From positions 2,682 to 66,681 of the forward strand of contig VWZP01002904.1 of assembly GCA_013396995.1 (NCBI GenBank): DNA of 64,000 bases, given 5' to 3'. The DNA comes from Dicaeum eximium (Eukaryota > Chordata > Aves > Passeriformes > Dicaeidae). Under the pieces are notes generated by a model, which saw only the letters and a program-made list of their open reading frames with translations, did not search any database and was not told the origin of the DNA. Below are positions 1 to 12,545 of this stretch, piece after piece. The position numbers and the translations under genes were made by a program. The number at the start of each line of letters is the position of its first letter. The stretch's first letter is position 1.

Positions 1-112
1 GTTCCGGGCGGAGTAGATACAAACTCGTCGGCTCTCGGCTCCGCGCCCGCGGCTTTAGGGATCCCGCGCCCACCTCACGCCCCCGCCGTTCCCCCTCGCC
101 CTGGGTTTTACG
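1..112 (+). other. MID2: possible non-coding first exon (5' UTR)
   Basis: The sequence CGGTGAGAG at 111-119 is a good splice-donor match, with the GT at 113-114, and it lies inside the CpG-rich region. Exon 2 of MID2 has a clear acceptor at 14980-14981 upstream of the ATG, so a non-coding exon upstream is required. This is the best donor I see in the CpG island, but the true first exon could lie elsewhere, including left of the window. The 5' end of the exon is unknown. Confidence 0.3.
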
Positions 113-470
113 GTGAGAGTGCCGTATCCCTCCCNCAGCTTCCGGCGGTTTGTGGTGCCGGGCTGTCGTCGCTGCCGCAGAGCCGGTACAGGGCCGGTGC
201 TGCCCTGATCCTCCTGCCCCCCCTCCCCCAACCCCTGCTCCCAGCGCGGCTGGAATCTGATGAACTCCAGGGCCATGGAAGTTAATCGGTAGCGGGCTCC
301 GTGACCGGCGTTTCGGAAGCCGCAGAGGAGAGACACGGCCACGTGTGGGGGGTCCGCCAACGCTGCCCCCCGGGGCACCGGGAGTCGGGAGACATTTCCA
401 GGGTACCGCGGTACCAGGGTCCGCGCTTTGGGGTGTCACTGCTGAGCTGGCAGTGGACTGTGTTTGCTTG
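1..470 (+). promoter_or_regulatory. MID2: CpG-rich probable promoter region of MID2
   Basis: This stretch is GC-rich with many CpG dinucleotides, in contrast to the CpG-poor DNA that follows. It contains C-rich Sp1-like tracts near 78-100 and 220-235, a CACGTG E-box at 340-345, and a perfect 14-base palindrome at 402-415. No TATA box is evident, as is usual for CpG-island promoters. It lies about 15 kb upstream of the first coding exon on the same strand, where a vertebrate TRIM gene with a non-coding first exon would have its promoter. The left window edge probably cuts the island. The assignment is inference from composition and position; one ambiguous base (N) sits at 135. Confidence 0.5.
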
Positions 471-3354
471 CGCCGAGGATCTGTGCAGCTGCTGGAAAAC
501 GTGCCCAAGTGACACTTCATTCTCGCGCTGTATTTTCGTGTTTTGCCTCAAAAAACATCCCAACCGCGTGTTTATTGCCCCTATGTACACAGCTGGAGGG
601 GGCTAAAACACAGCTGGCAGGGGCTGGAGTGCGGTGAAGGGCCGTTCTGCCCAGCGGTCGGCGGAGTTTCTGGAGAGGGCAGATGTCTCTGCTTGCTCCG
701 TCATTCCCTCAAGTCTGGACACGCCAGCGTTAATGGCTCCTGCCCTTCCTGGCTGCCGCCCAGGTCTCCCCAGCCAGCCCGGAGGTTTCGGCTCAGTTTT
801 TGTTGTCGGAAGGCGGCTTCAAGGAGACCGGTTCTGCCGGAGGAGCTGCTGCAGACGGGTGGGAGCTGGCAGTGGTGCCTGCCGGAGCACAGGGCACTCT
901 TGGCTCCCAGGTGGCAGGGGAGCATCCCAGGGGGCATCATCGGGCAGTGTCTGGCAAATCTGGGAGATGCCACCGACCTGTCGGCCTGCCGGGGAGCGTT
1001 GAGCTGCTCCTAGACCCTTCTGCAGTGCCCTTCCCTTCTGTACCCCTGGCTGCAGCGGGCGGTGACCCTCGCTCTGTGTTGGAGGGGCTGTGCAGAGCTG
1101 CCTCCGCTCCCGCGGGTGTCTGTGCTGAGACTGTCGCTGCTGCATGTCACTGTCGAGGAGCAGACTCGAGGCTTGGATTGTGCCCCTGACTAAGGGGTAG
1201 TAAAACCGGCCGCAGTACGGAGGGAGGGAAGGAGGTACGCTGACCCAGGCAGCAGTGCTGGAATGCTCTCCCACTGAGGGGATGTTCCCTGAGGATGCTC
1301 CTGGGGAAAGACAGGAAGTGCAATAGCAATATGAGGAGGAAGGATGAATTGATGCCAATGACAGCAGCAGCTGTATTGGTTCAGGCAGGTGGCTACAGAG
1401 CCCTGGGTGTGCCGGCTGCTGCGATCCGAGCTGAGTCTGTGCCCTGTGCAGCCTTCCACGGCTGGGAAGCCATGCCTGCTCACAGCCCACGTCCTGCCTG
1501 GTTTGGAAATGCTGCTTTGCAAAAGAAATGGAGCTGCAGTGAGTGATAAATGCCTGCCTTGCAAAGCGTGCACCAGATGAGCTGCGCTGGCCTGCGAGGT
1601 ACAGGCACAGCTCAGGGGTGTGTGTCGGTGTGTGTACATGTTTGTGAGCAGGGTGGGATTGCCCCCGGGACCATGTGAGATTGATAAATGACTTACTTTT
1701 AAAGCCAGGATTATGTTGTCTCCTGCTCCATCCCCTCTAGGGATGGATAGGTGTTTCCAAACCCACGCTGTGACTCCCCTGGGCTCTCTGTGGGTTTCTG
1801 AGCTGTCGGTTGGGGCTTCTGTAGTGCTGTAGTGGGGAGGGGTGCCTTGAGCCTTTTAGCCCTTGGGTCAACCCCTGGGTTTAGGAGATTGGTCCATCCT
1901 GAAGGCTGGTCATTGGAGAGACTGAGGCTGTCCCATCAGAGATGCTGGAACCAGAACTATCTCTGCAGGCTGCACAGCTGGTTCATTAAATGAAGCTGAT
2001 GAGCAGTGTGATTATTTGCTCCTCTGGAAGGAGTTGCTGCTGCCGATTACAAACAGCTTCTGTAACAAACCCACCTTAGCCTGCTTGGAACCCCTCTGAG
2101 GATAGTGCTCCCCTCATTGGCGTGGGAGGGTCTGTGGCTGCTCCCCTGAGCTCCCTGCCGGAGAGGGACAAAGCCTTGGGGAGGCTGGAGCCTGTGTTGT
2201 TGCTTTCCCTTGTTTTTAGTGTCCTTTGCCTGGAAAGTTAGTGTATGTTGCAGTCTAACGAGTGCCTGGCTGTACCCTCATCTTGTGCAAACGGGCAGCC
2301 CTGGCAGCCCCTCTGACTAGCGAGCACCCTCGTGGGGATGCTGATGACTGGCCTCAGGCTGCTGCTTCCAATGCCATCGCTTGCTCGATACTGTGGAGCC
2401 CGGGTCCCAAAAATGCCAAGGCAAGTAGGTCATTAGGGGGAGAATGGTGTGTCTGTGTGGTTCTGAAAGGCGCCTTGTGCTGTGCGAGGGCGGGGGTCTC
2501 CAGTGGCGTGCAGGGAGCATCTCACCCCTTGGATCCTGGATGCCTGTGTGTGTTCCTACACAGTGCTGGAAACATCGGGTTGGACCTTCGTGCCAGCGGC
2601 CCCAGACCTGCCTCTCATGCACTGGGTGCAGGGAGGGGCACGGTGCTGAGCCCGGAGCTTTGGCTGTGTCATCCTTGAGAGAATGTGGAGCAGAACTAGG
2701 CATGCTGCAGCCCGGGCTCTTGGGGTGCCAGTGGTCGGGCCCTGCCAGCATCGGCAGGATGTGATGGCTTCAGCATCTACTCTTCCCCTGTCTTTGTCCC
2801 AGCCCCTGGCCCAGGAAGCATGGCTAGTGGTAGAATTGCCCTTTTTGTGTCTCTGGATGTGCTGCACTTTCTCAGGAAACAGCCAATTGTGCTTGCTGGC
2901 AGTCCATCACTCTGCCTTGCTCCAGCCCCCTGCCCTGGGGCCAGGTGGGTCCTTTGGCCAGGGTGGCAACACCCTTGCCCTGGTTTTCTGGGGCTCCCAG
3001 CTCACTGCTGTGAGGAAGGCTGCTCCCAGCCCCTAGTAATGCCTGTCAACACAGCAAGGACAAAAGTGGGTTGCTGGCCCCAGGCCTGCTCCAGTGTGGG
3101 AATGGGGCTGGGTGACAAAAATCTGGGATGCTGGTGGTGGGGGGGGTCAGGCTGGACCACTTTTTATCTCCTTTCCATGCAGTCTCAGCTCTGTGGTGCC
3201 AGTTAGCCTCCAGGCGGCTCTCTGGTCCCCAAGTCATTGGGCTTGGCTTCCTCCCCCAGCAAACAAATCTAAAGTGCCCTGGGTGCCAGGAGGCTAGGGG
3301 ACATCTCTCTGCTGGGGGAGTTCCCTGTGTTTCAGTGCTGCTGTCATCCTTCTC

Positions 3355-3605
3355 ACAGAATCATAGAATAGGCTGAGTCGGAAAGGACCCACCAGGATCA
3401 TTAAGTCCAGTTCCTGGCCCTGCACAGACACCCCAAGAATCTCACCATCTGCCTGAAAGCATTGTCCAAGTGCTTTATGAGCTCTGGCAGCCTTGGGGTC
3501 ATCACCACTTCTCTGGAGGGCCTGTCCCAGTTTTCAGTCACCTGCTGGGTGAAAAAAACATTTCCTGATGTCCATCCTAAATATCATGTCCCTGTCTCCC
3601 TTTCC
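3355..3605 (-). repeat. CR1 LINE fragment, antisense
   Basis: Read on the + strand it opens with CACAGAATCATAGAATAGG, which is the reverse complement of the avian CR1 3' end. It continues through recognisable CR1 tail text: an AAAGGACCCACCAGGATCAT-type block and a stretch resembling the reverse of the end of the reverse transcriptase frame. It is 5'-truncated, as most CR1 copies are. Boundaries are approximate. Confidence 0.85.
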
Positions 3606-4208
3606 TTCCCCTAAATGATGTCCCTTTCTTCTGTGCATGTTTGCTCATAGGGGATGTGGGCTGTCCCAAATGTCCCCTTGTGCTACACCAGTGGCTGCTC
3701 CCAGAGCCCAGGACTGGGGAGGGGACACTGCATCACTGCAGGGGCCATCAGGTCTCCCATTGCCCAGGTGTGTGGGAAAGCCTGATATGTTCTGTGTCTG
3801 CTCCCATCTCAGCCAAGGCTGCCCTGGAATGGTCCAGGAGCATTTTGGATTGTGCTGAACAGGAGAGTCCCTTAAATCAAAGTGGGAAAGACGTGTGGTG
3901 ATTCTGATGGAAACTGTTTATTATTGAAAGGGAGGCTGACTGGGAGGTCCCAGTGAGGAGCTGCTGCAGGAGCCCAACACTGCCGCCAGGTCTTCTCGAC
4001 TGCGTGGTGGCATCTGCTTTGCTTCCTTTTGGGCATTTCCCATGGGATTTCTGCCCTTGGACAGGAAAAGGGTGCGGCTGGGATCCAGTTGGAATGGAAT
4101 CTCAGCCAGAGCAGCCTGTGAATGAATGGGGACGCTGCTGTCACTGTGTGAGTTAAACAGCTTCTGAGTTTTTTTACTCTCTAAAGACTATAGTAACTGA
4201 AAGGAAGT

Positions 4209-4229
4209 GGGGGAGAGGGAGGGGAGGGG
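4209..4229 (+). other. G-quadruplex-type motif
   Basis: Four G runs of three to five bases separated by one to three bases lie within a purine-rich block (4198-4235). This matches the standard G3+N1-7 quadruplex pattern on the + (transcribed RNA) strand. Confidence 0.5.
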
Positions 4230-7200
4230 AGAGTTGTGTGGGGTTTTTGTTTGTTTGGAGGAGTTGGAGTTTTTGATTTTTCTAGGATTTTTTTACAGAT
4301 GTTGCAGTTGGATGCTGCAAGCTCTCAGATCTCAAAACTCTATTTTATAGATCTCACTGTCGGGCGACTCTGCTAGAGGCTGTTAGAGGAGGAAAACCCA
4401 CAGGCTTGTGAAAAGCCAATGTGAGAAATAAATAGAAACTTGCTGCATCACTGAGACTCTGAGGGCAGATCCAAGGGACTCGTGCTGCATCCATGCAGCA
4501 GGTCTGTGTGCCAGCTCCATCAGGGATCCCCCAGCTTCACACACTTTCCATAGGATTCCAAAATGAAAGGGCTCCATGCCTCTGTGGAATGTCGTTATTG
4601 TTGTTTATAACTGAGATTTGTGTCTCAGAGAGAAATGACTTGCTCAGTCTGTCTATGTCTCGTTTTGCAGATGCAGGAAATAGACTGTTTTGGGGTAGTG
4701 GCCTAGAAATTAGATTTTGCTTTAATACACAAACCCAGTTTTGAGTTGGTTGACTGAAGGGGAAAAATTACATTCAGGCAGGAGGCAGAGGCCTGGCTGG
4801 AGTGGGGTTCTGTGGGGACACAGGGGAGGTGGGAATGTGCCAGCTGTTCAAGGTGCAGCCTGCAGCATGCTCTGACAGCACAGCAGCAATATTGAAGAAA
4901 AAAATTAGCTTTCTTTTTCGAAGAGACACAGAGCAGCTTAAATGCATTTTGTGGATGATCCTCAAAGAACCCCACAAACCTGGTTGTGTAACAGGAGTGA
5001 CTGCAGCGAGGCAGGGAAGGGTAGTCTCAAGGATGGTCAATGACCCAGAGCAGGGGTGGGTAGGGGCAGTAGCACTGGCCTTTGAGCTCAGGGTGTAGAG
5101 CTGTGGGCAGCTGCTCTCATTCACTGCCCCTTGGACTTCCTGGGGGGAGGAATGTGGCGGAGTTTTGAGCTGCAGGGTGACCTGGCTCAACACTTCTCCA
5201 AGGAGCAGGCTGGGGTTTTGGCTAGATGCTGTACTGGCTCAGGCTGCCACCCGCACTGTTGTGCTGATGCTGGGACCCAACATGACACTGTGATGCAGGC
5301 ACTGCTGGCTGTGGTGCTGTTCAGTGCTCCAGCACTTGGATGAGTGAGACATGGGCCTGCCAGACTGAATGTATATCTCTACACTTAACACTGTTCATTT
5401 TTTAAAGGAAGGATTTTTTTAAACTCTCTTGCTCCTGTCAGTACTTTCCTAAGCCTCTGGCTACCATTGTGGTCAGTCCTGGAGTGACCCTGCAGAGTGC
5501 TGTGCTCCCTCCAGCACCGAAGGAATTTCTGCCCACTTGTCATTCCTCAGCAGGTGTGTGCTTTGCCTGTCTGTAGAGCCACAGCCATTTCCCATGGGCA
5601 ATCAGGAGTGTCAGGTGCTCTTGGAGGCACCTTGGTGTGTCAAACCCCCAGGGAGGGTCTGGAATCCTGTGTGATCGTGATAAATGCAAAATTCTGAATG
5701 TTTTGGTCTCCTTTCAGATAATTAAAGAACTTATTCTTGTGTGAGAGCAGGTATTATCTGTGCCATGCCTCTTGTTGCCAGAAGCCTCTGCCTCCCTCTG
5801 TCAGCCCACAGGGAGAGAGCAGGGATGGCAGGAGGAAATTACCTTTGTAGTTACCTACTTCATATCCTGAATTGCAGCTGAGCAGAGCTGAAAGGGATGG
5901 CGGGCAGATCCACAGCTCCTGCATGCTATCAAAAATTACCTTGGGTGCCTCTCAGAACTGGGAGTAGAACTTTTGGGGAGATGCAGTGGTGGAGCCAAGC
6001 TAGCTGGGAACAGGGGTGATGGAGGCAACCAACATGGTCCAAGTCCTCCACCCAAGTGGGTGGGGATGGTGGACTTCTGGGATGCAGCCTGTGCTGAGTT
6101 CAGGGTTGTTCCCTATTCCATTGCCACAGGCTGATCCATGGGGTGATGGGGTGAGCTGCATGGTTCTCCCCTAGCTCTGTGAGGTCCAGGCCTGCCTTCA
6201 GCAGTTAGTCCCCATCCTGTCATGAGCCAAGGGAATCCATGTCCTGCAGTGGCACGGCTGTGCTGATGTCCTAGGCTCAGGAAACCCCTCCTGGGTGGCT
6301 AGGGAGTTAGCCTGGGGCTGGTCCCAGAGGATGCAGTGAGGTATTGCTGGTGGAGCATCCTTTGATGTGCTTCATAAAGTGTGAAGGACACCACTGTGGG
6401 TGTCTGTGACATTCAGAGCACAGCGTGGGACGTGGGGACAGCCAGTGGCTCTGCCATACCTGTCCGTTCTGTGTGCTGGAGCCTCCTCCTCCTCTCTCAA
6501 GAGTCCCAGCCCCTTGACAGGGACATTGCAGGGGAAGGCTGAGCCAAGGGGAATTGGTGCTTTTTTGTGTATAAATGGATTTTATTTTGAGATGACAGGC
6601 AAAAATGTTCCTGTGCATTGGAGAGGCCTCCCCAAAGAGATGCTAATGGCTTTGAGTCACCTCATGGGGTGGGAGCATTTTGTCTTGAAAGGCTTTAAGT
6701 GACCTGTGTAATGTGCTGGAAAAGTGTCCAGGGAGCACTGGATAGCTCTCTCATTCCGCAGCACCGGGAGGAGGACTGGGAAATCTGGCTGGTCTACGGA
6801 GCACTCCCAAGGGACTGGGGTAGGAAAAAGGATTAAAAGTTGCTGTAGTTTGAAAACAAGCCCTAGCTGGGCCTCCGCTGTAATGAAGAGGAGGTAAGTG
6901 TAGGAAGAGCAGATCTCCGGCTGCTGCGAAGGGAGGCGTGGTGGTCCCGTCCCTGTGGGACACAGGGTCCCTTCCTGCGGTGATGTGGGAGCTCTCCTTG
7001 CTGACTGCTCGTGGCTCATCCGGAGCATCGCTGGCTGTGCTGTGCTGGAAGCAGGGCACGGGTGCGAGCTCCGTCTCCAAACCTCCTCTGCTGGTTCCCT
7101 CGGTGTCTGGGCCCAGCTTGAGCGAGGCTGGCTCTGGGAGAAACGTGTCTCCGAGACTTGTCCTCGTGGGCCTGGAAACCTAAAATGGTGAAGCCCCAGG

Positions 7201-7307
7201 CTGAGCCCTCGGCAGCGGCAGCTTCCCTCCTTTTAAATCATTAATCTCTTTTAGCTGGCGCTGGAGCCCAGTTACGCCAGTCCGAGTGCCTCTTTCTGAG
7301 CATTGCG

Positions 7308-7339
7308 TGGGGGTGGGGGGGGAAGGGGAAGGGGTGGGC
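7308..7339 (+). other. strong G-quadruplex-type motif
   Basis: G runs of five, eight, four, four and three bases are separated by one to two bases, giving many alternative quadruplex registers on the coding strand of the MID2 transcript. The feature is purely sequence-based. Confidence 0.55.
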
Positions 7340-8957
7340 AGAGGGAGGGTGTAAAAGTCCAAAATATCTGCTACCTACTTTGTTTCTGCACTGGGCATTA
7401 GCATTAATTATCCCCCCATTGTCTCCAGTTCCTGCAGGAAGTCTTGTTTATTCTTTCAGCCTCCCAGGAATGCAGCCCAACCAAGAAGCTGTGCAGATAT
7501 ATTTAACCTTGCACAGAGCAGCACAATGGCCCTTGGATTTCCCGGCCCTGTGATATCTCTGGGAAGCGCAGCCGATCTGTCGCTTTGGGGAGGGGAGGTT
7601 GTAGAGGGCGCAAGGTCGAGACAGCGACAAGGCTCTGGGCTGACTGCGCAGCCTCCATGCAGTGAGGCCAGGATCTGCCAGGGGGTAGAAACTGCTGCTT
7701 TCATACTGCCACACTGAGCGGCAAAATGGGACTGAACCGATGGCATTGGCAGTGTATGTTGCCATGGGCTGGGAGCTGGTGTAGTGCCAGGGGTACATGT
7801 GCTCCTCAGAGTTCCATCAGGACACATGGCAACCCTGAGCCATCAGGGATGTGACAGAGCCTTTGGTTCAGACAGTAGCTCCTCTCCCCTCTGGAGCCCC
7901 TCTTGCTCCCTTGGCCCTATCCAGTTTTCTCCCCAGCATGAGTCAGGTGGTGCAGAGGGGCAATGCCCAGAACAGGTTGGGGGGCACCAAGGTGGGATGC
8001 CCCTGTCACGCTCTGTGCCTTCGCTGGGGTGGGACTGTGCTGTGCAGGAGGAACCACCCTTCTTTGGTTTAGGAGCCATTGTTATTCCATCCCCCAGAAA
8101 ACATCCCTGCACCAGAGCTTTGACTTTTGCATAGCAGAAGGGGCCCTGGGAAGCTCCTTGCTGGAGTGCACTGGCCCCTCACCGAGGTCATGCTCATGTG
8201 GCAGCAGCACTGGTACCTTCCCACATCTGGGTCTGTCTTTCCCTACTGTTTTCCATGGTGGGCTTTGCCATGAGCCCAACCCTGCCTTCACTGTGGTCAT
8301 GTCTCTGCACCTCTTTGAACTCCGCTCCTCTGTGGGTGAGTTGTGCCAGTGTCCTGCGATTGGTGTCCTCTAGGAAGCACTGGAGTGGGGATAACCCTGG
8401 TGTGCTTGGTGGGGTGCAGATCCTGAAGGATGCTGGTCCCCTAGTACAACACTGGGGCTCTGAGCACAGGAGCTGGCTGCTGGTGCTCCAGCCTCTGGAG
8501 AGACCAACAGGTTTGCCTTGCAGTGCACTCCTCCTCAGCAAGACAGACCTCTCTGCCAAGCTGGATGATTTCTGCAGTGTCCATCTGGGGGATAAGAGCC
8601 ATGACTCTCCAAAGGTTATTCCAGAGCACCATCTGCCACTGCAGCCATACTCTCCCTCATCCTTGCTGGGCCAGGGGCTGGTGGCTGTGGTAGGGATGAG
8701 GCTGGGCTGGAGACACATTGCAGGCAGTTTCTGAGGAAGAGGGGAAGGATGCAGAGCCACAGGGTGTGCCTAGAGAAAGGCTCAGATCAAAAGGCTGCTG
8801 CCGTGTGTGGTCTGGCAGGAGCCAGCTGGGAGCGGGGCTGTTTTCAGGAGCTGCTGGTGCAGACATGAGTGCTGGGTCTTGCTCGCCTGCTGTACAGCAT
8901 CAGCTGGAGAGGTTGGCAGAGCAGGGTGCAGAAGAGCACAGAGCTGCAGGACAGGTA

Positions 8958-9027
8958 AGGGAGGGGAGGGGGTAGTGTTCTCTGGCAGGAGCGGAGGGAC
9001 AGTTGTGGGGGGGGGCGTGGGCAGGGG
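8958..9027 (+). other. G-rich tract with potential quadruplexes
   Basis: Two G-rich clusters (8958-8972 and 9007-9027) each provide three or more runs of at least three G with short loops, the second including a nine-base G run. Confidence 0.35.
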
Positions 9028-9332
9028 GATGCCAGGGCTATGTGAATGCTGGACATGCCAGTTTGGTGGCATGCCCAATCCCCAGCTGCTTTTCACAAGG
9101 GCTGGGCTGGAAGGGGGTCACTCACTTCTGCAATGGCCTTGGGAAGGTGGGTCTGCTCCCACTAAAGCCACGTGCCTGCAGCTGTCCCTGGCGGTGCCAT
9201 GGCGCCTCCCTCCCAGCCCTTGGCATCACTGTGACCCCCCTCAGCTTCAGCCGAGGTTTCAGCCCCTGAGCTGTGGGGGCAGCTGCTGCAGAGAGGCAGG
9301 GACTGTGGGTTTTCAGCATTGCAGGGGTAATG

Positions 9333-9364
9333 GGATGAATGGATGGATGGACATATGGACATAT
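9333..9364 (+). repeat. short GGAT-type simple repeat
   Basis: A short run of GGAT/ATGG units followed by a duplicated GGACATAT unit. Confidence 0.5.
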
Positions 9365-12300
9365 GCAGTGTGTGGGAAAGAGGGTTACCATGGGCTGTGA
9401 CCTGCCAGATCCTGAGATTGGCTGCTGCCATCCCAGGTTTCATGGATTAAGGAGGGAAGTGCTGGGGACCCTGGGGAGCTGCTGTCTTCCCCAGGAATTG
9501 GAAGCAGCTGTGCTGTCCTCCAGGGACCTGGCACAGCAGAGGGGCTGGAAACGTGCCCTGGGCCTTTTGTGTCCTGTCAACCCTCAGGCCACTGATGAAG
9601 ATGGCAGGGGAGGGTTCCCACAAGGTGTCAGTGGGAATTGCCCCATAATGTCCCGGAGGACTGGGTGTGCTATTGCTGCCTGAAGTGTCTTCAAACCCCT
9701 CCAGCTCATGAGGAATCCACATGGCATGATTCCCACTATGTGGCTGCAGGAGCTGGGGAGCAAACTGCAGGTAATCCCTTCCTGATCCCCCCTGCAACTC
9801 AAGGGCTCCAAACCCCACATCCCCTGGGAGCCCTTGGTGGGCACATGCTGTGCTGAGGTCCTATGGGAGTACTCCAGGAGCTGTCACCTTCCTGGCACTG
9901 TTTGTAGAAAAGAGGCAAAATCTTCCCTTGTACCAGATATCACTGGAGATCAAACAAAGGATCTTTGGTGCTTGCCTCTCTGACATCATGAAGGTGAATG
10001 AGGTGGAGACCTTGTAGGCTTTAGCTGGAGCATCCTGGTCCTGTGCAGGAAACCCAAGACAGCCCTTCCCAACCTTGGAGCCTGACAGGAGATATTCAGG
10101 AGTAAGGGGATTTTGTGATGGAGCAAAATGGTCTCATCCCATGAGTAAAGACAGCGATGAAGATGAAATTTCCAGAGGGAATAATGTGCTGTGCAAATGG
10201 AAGAATTAAAGAGCACAAATAGGCAGTGCCTGCTGGGCTCTGGTGGCTCTTCTGGAAGGTTTAAGAATGAAGCAACTGAACTGCCAGCACACAGGGGTCT
10301 CTCGTTGAACGGAACTTCTGCATGGGAATGCAGCCCCCTGGCTCTGTCCTTCATTTAAGAGATGCAGGAAGAGCAGTGGAAATTATGTGGAGCAACCTTG
10401 CTTTAGCACCAAGCAAATTGGCTGGGAAAATAATTAAAACTGGTATGGAAGTGTTGTTTCAGTTTGATGGATTAGGGTCAGCAACACTGGCTTTTTTAGG
10501 GGGAATCCAGTTTAACTGCAGCAGGCGGTGTTCTTTTTCTAGTATGGCAATAAAGTGATTGGGGAGGGCAGCTGGGAGACTGGTTTTTGGAATTTTCAGA
10601 AAGCCTCAGACAGATTTGTGGAGTTATTACAGTGGGAGTGGTGGGAGGAAAGGCCAAGTTCTGTTTGGTGTGTTCAGGTGTTCTGGGAGGGAGGAGTAGA
10701 GGCAATGATGTGGACAAGGGATGCTCTGTGCTAGCCTAGCTGACGGATGCTCTATGCTGGCTGCAGATTTGAGCTTCAAATTTGGTGTTAAATATGCACA
10801 GCTGATGCAAATAAAGCACAGAAAAAATAGGTAACCGTGGATGTGAATTGGCTGGAGGAGCCTGAAGGCCTCCCCTCTCCCTGGGGTGCCTTCCTTAGGT
10901 CAGAAGCTGCTGCTGATTGTGCAGCTGGGGCTGTGTTCCCTCCTAGGATCCTGTTTCTCCTGGACAGGCCCATCCCAAGGGCAGATTCAGGGAAATTGGG
11001 TGGGAAGGCTGAGGTGGCAGGAGTGCAGGGTCATTGATGGAGCCAGGGAAATGGAGGGAGGATCTCTCCCCCTCAAGTTGCAGAATGGGTCTCTGCTGCC
11101 ATGGGGGCTGCGCTGGGCTCCTCAGGAATGAGACCAGTGAGATGTGGCTGCTGCACGGGCTGTTCTGTCCTCCCCTCAACACTGATCCAGTTTTGAACTA
11201 ATTTTCCTGAGGACAACAAAAAGCATGGAGACAACTGCTGCCCAGATTTTGTATCCTGCTGTCACTGAGCCAATTAAGGAAAGGGTTGCCATATTTTATT
11301 ACTTTTTTTGTTAATGCATGGGTGGAGCAGCATAGCTCTTCTAAAGCCTCATTCTTGGAAGAGGCTGAGCAATCTCAGCTGGAGCTTTTTTAAGGGGGAG
11401 GGGAAGGAAAAAAAAGAGGGATAAAAAGGGGAAAGGGAAATAAATAATCATACATGGGGTGGAAAATACCAACCTACAGAATTAACATTTGTCTGAACAC
11501 CTCTGGATATCTTGATGTGGGACTCTGAAGGCTGGCCATATTCTGCCCAGGGTTGGTGCTGGTGGAGACCAGAGGGAATTTTATGTGGACTTGGAAAACA
11601 TGGGTAAAAATGGGGCCTGGATGCTGCTCGAGGGGAAAGCGTGAATTTTGGGTTGGCTGCCTGTGGCCTCGGGTGATGTACACTAGGATGTCCCCTCTCC
11701 CAGGTATGGATGGGGTGATGTGTCCTTCCATGTCTCTCCTTTCTTCTTCCCTTGGTGCCAGACCTCTGCATCTCTCCTGACAAACCTGTAAGGTTGAGGC
11801 AGTGATGAAGTGCTCTGATTTTGTGAAAATAATAATTTGGGAGAAGAGGTGGGGGAACCTTTGTATCCGTGAACCCTTGGTGTAACTTGCCAAAGGTAAC
11901 CCGTGTACCCTCACCACGCTCCTGCTGCTCCAGGCCGGCACACAGGTTTTGGAGACCATCTGGGCTGGAAGTAAAAGCAGCGGTCACTGTGTCCCAGAGG
12001 GCCTGGCACTGGCTCTGTACTGGCCCTGCATCACCCTCAACTCTGCCCAGCCTGGGGTTCACTGCCCAGAAAAATGTTTGGTTGGATGTCATGTGTTGTT
12101 AACCTGCTGCTACTGCTGCATATCATCATTACAGGACAGCATGGACAGGGCCACTGACCCTTGGGCACAAGGAACACATGGCTGTCTGTAAAAGGTGTTA
12201 GTATTTTATAACTTTTATATTTAAGGAGTTAATGACTCTAAAGAAAGCAGATTTTCATCTAATCAGCTATTCCTTGAGCTGTGTCAGTCCTGGACATCAA

Positions 12301-12399
12301 AGAGAACATCAAAGTGAGGGGCATGAAAGGCTCTGATGGCAGCATGGATGCTTCAGATGTAGCACCTTGGAGCAGGGCTCCCCTCCTTCTCCGAGGGGG

Positions 12400-12545
12400 C
12401 TCCTGCACCTCCAGCAGGGTTTCTGCACCTCTGAGCAGGCTCCTGTCCCTGCTGCTGTACTGCCTTTGAGCAGGCTCCTGTGCCTCCTCCACACCTCTGA
12501 GAGGGCTCCTGCTCCTGTCCCATCCTGAGGCTCCTCTTGGATATG
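12400..12545 (+). repeat. degenerate CTCCTG-rich repeat
   Basis: The block AGGCTCCTG recurs several times at irregular spacing (around 12370-12545), with intervening CACCTCTGAG text. It looks like an old, diverged minisatellite. It gives a proline- or serine-rich open frame on both strands that I do not regard as a gene. Confidence 0.35.

Noticed and set aside
819..1490. Minus-strand open frame of 223 codons near the promoter
   Set aside because: Proline/serine/glutamine-rich composition without a domain; GC-rich DNA produces such frames by chance.
11448..12092. Minus-strand open frame of 214 codons in intron 1
   Set aside because: No recognisable domain, no repeat of codon structure, no plausible splice or start context; treated as chance.
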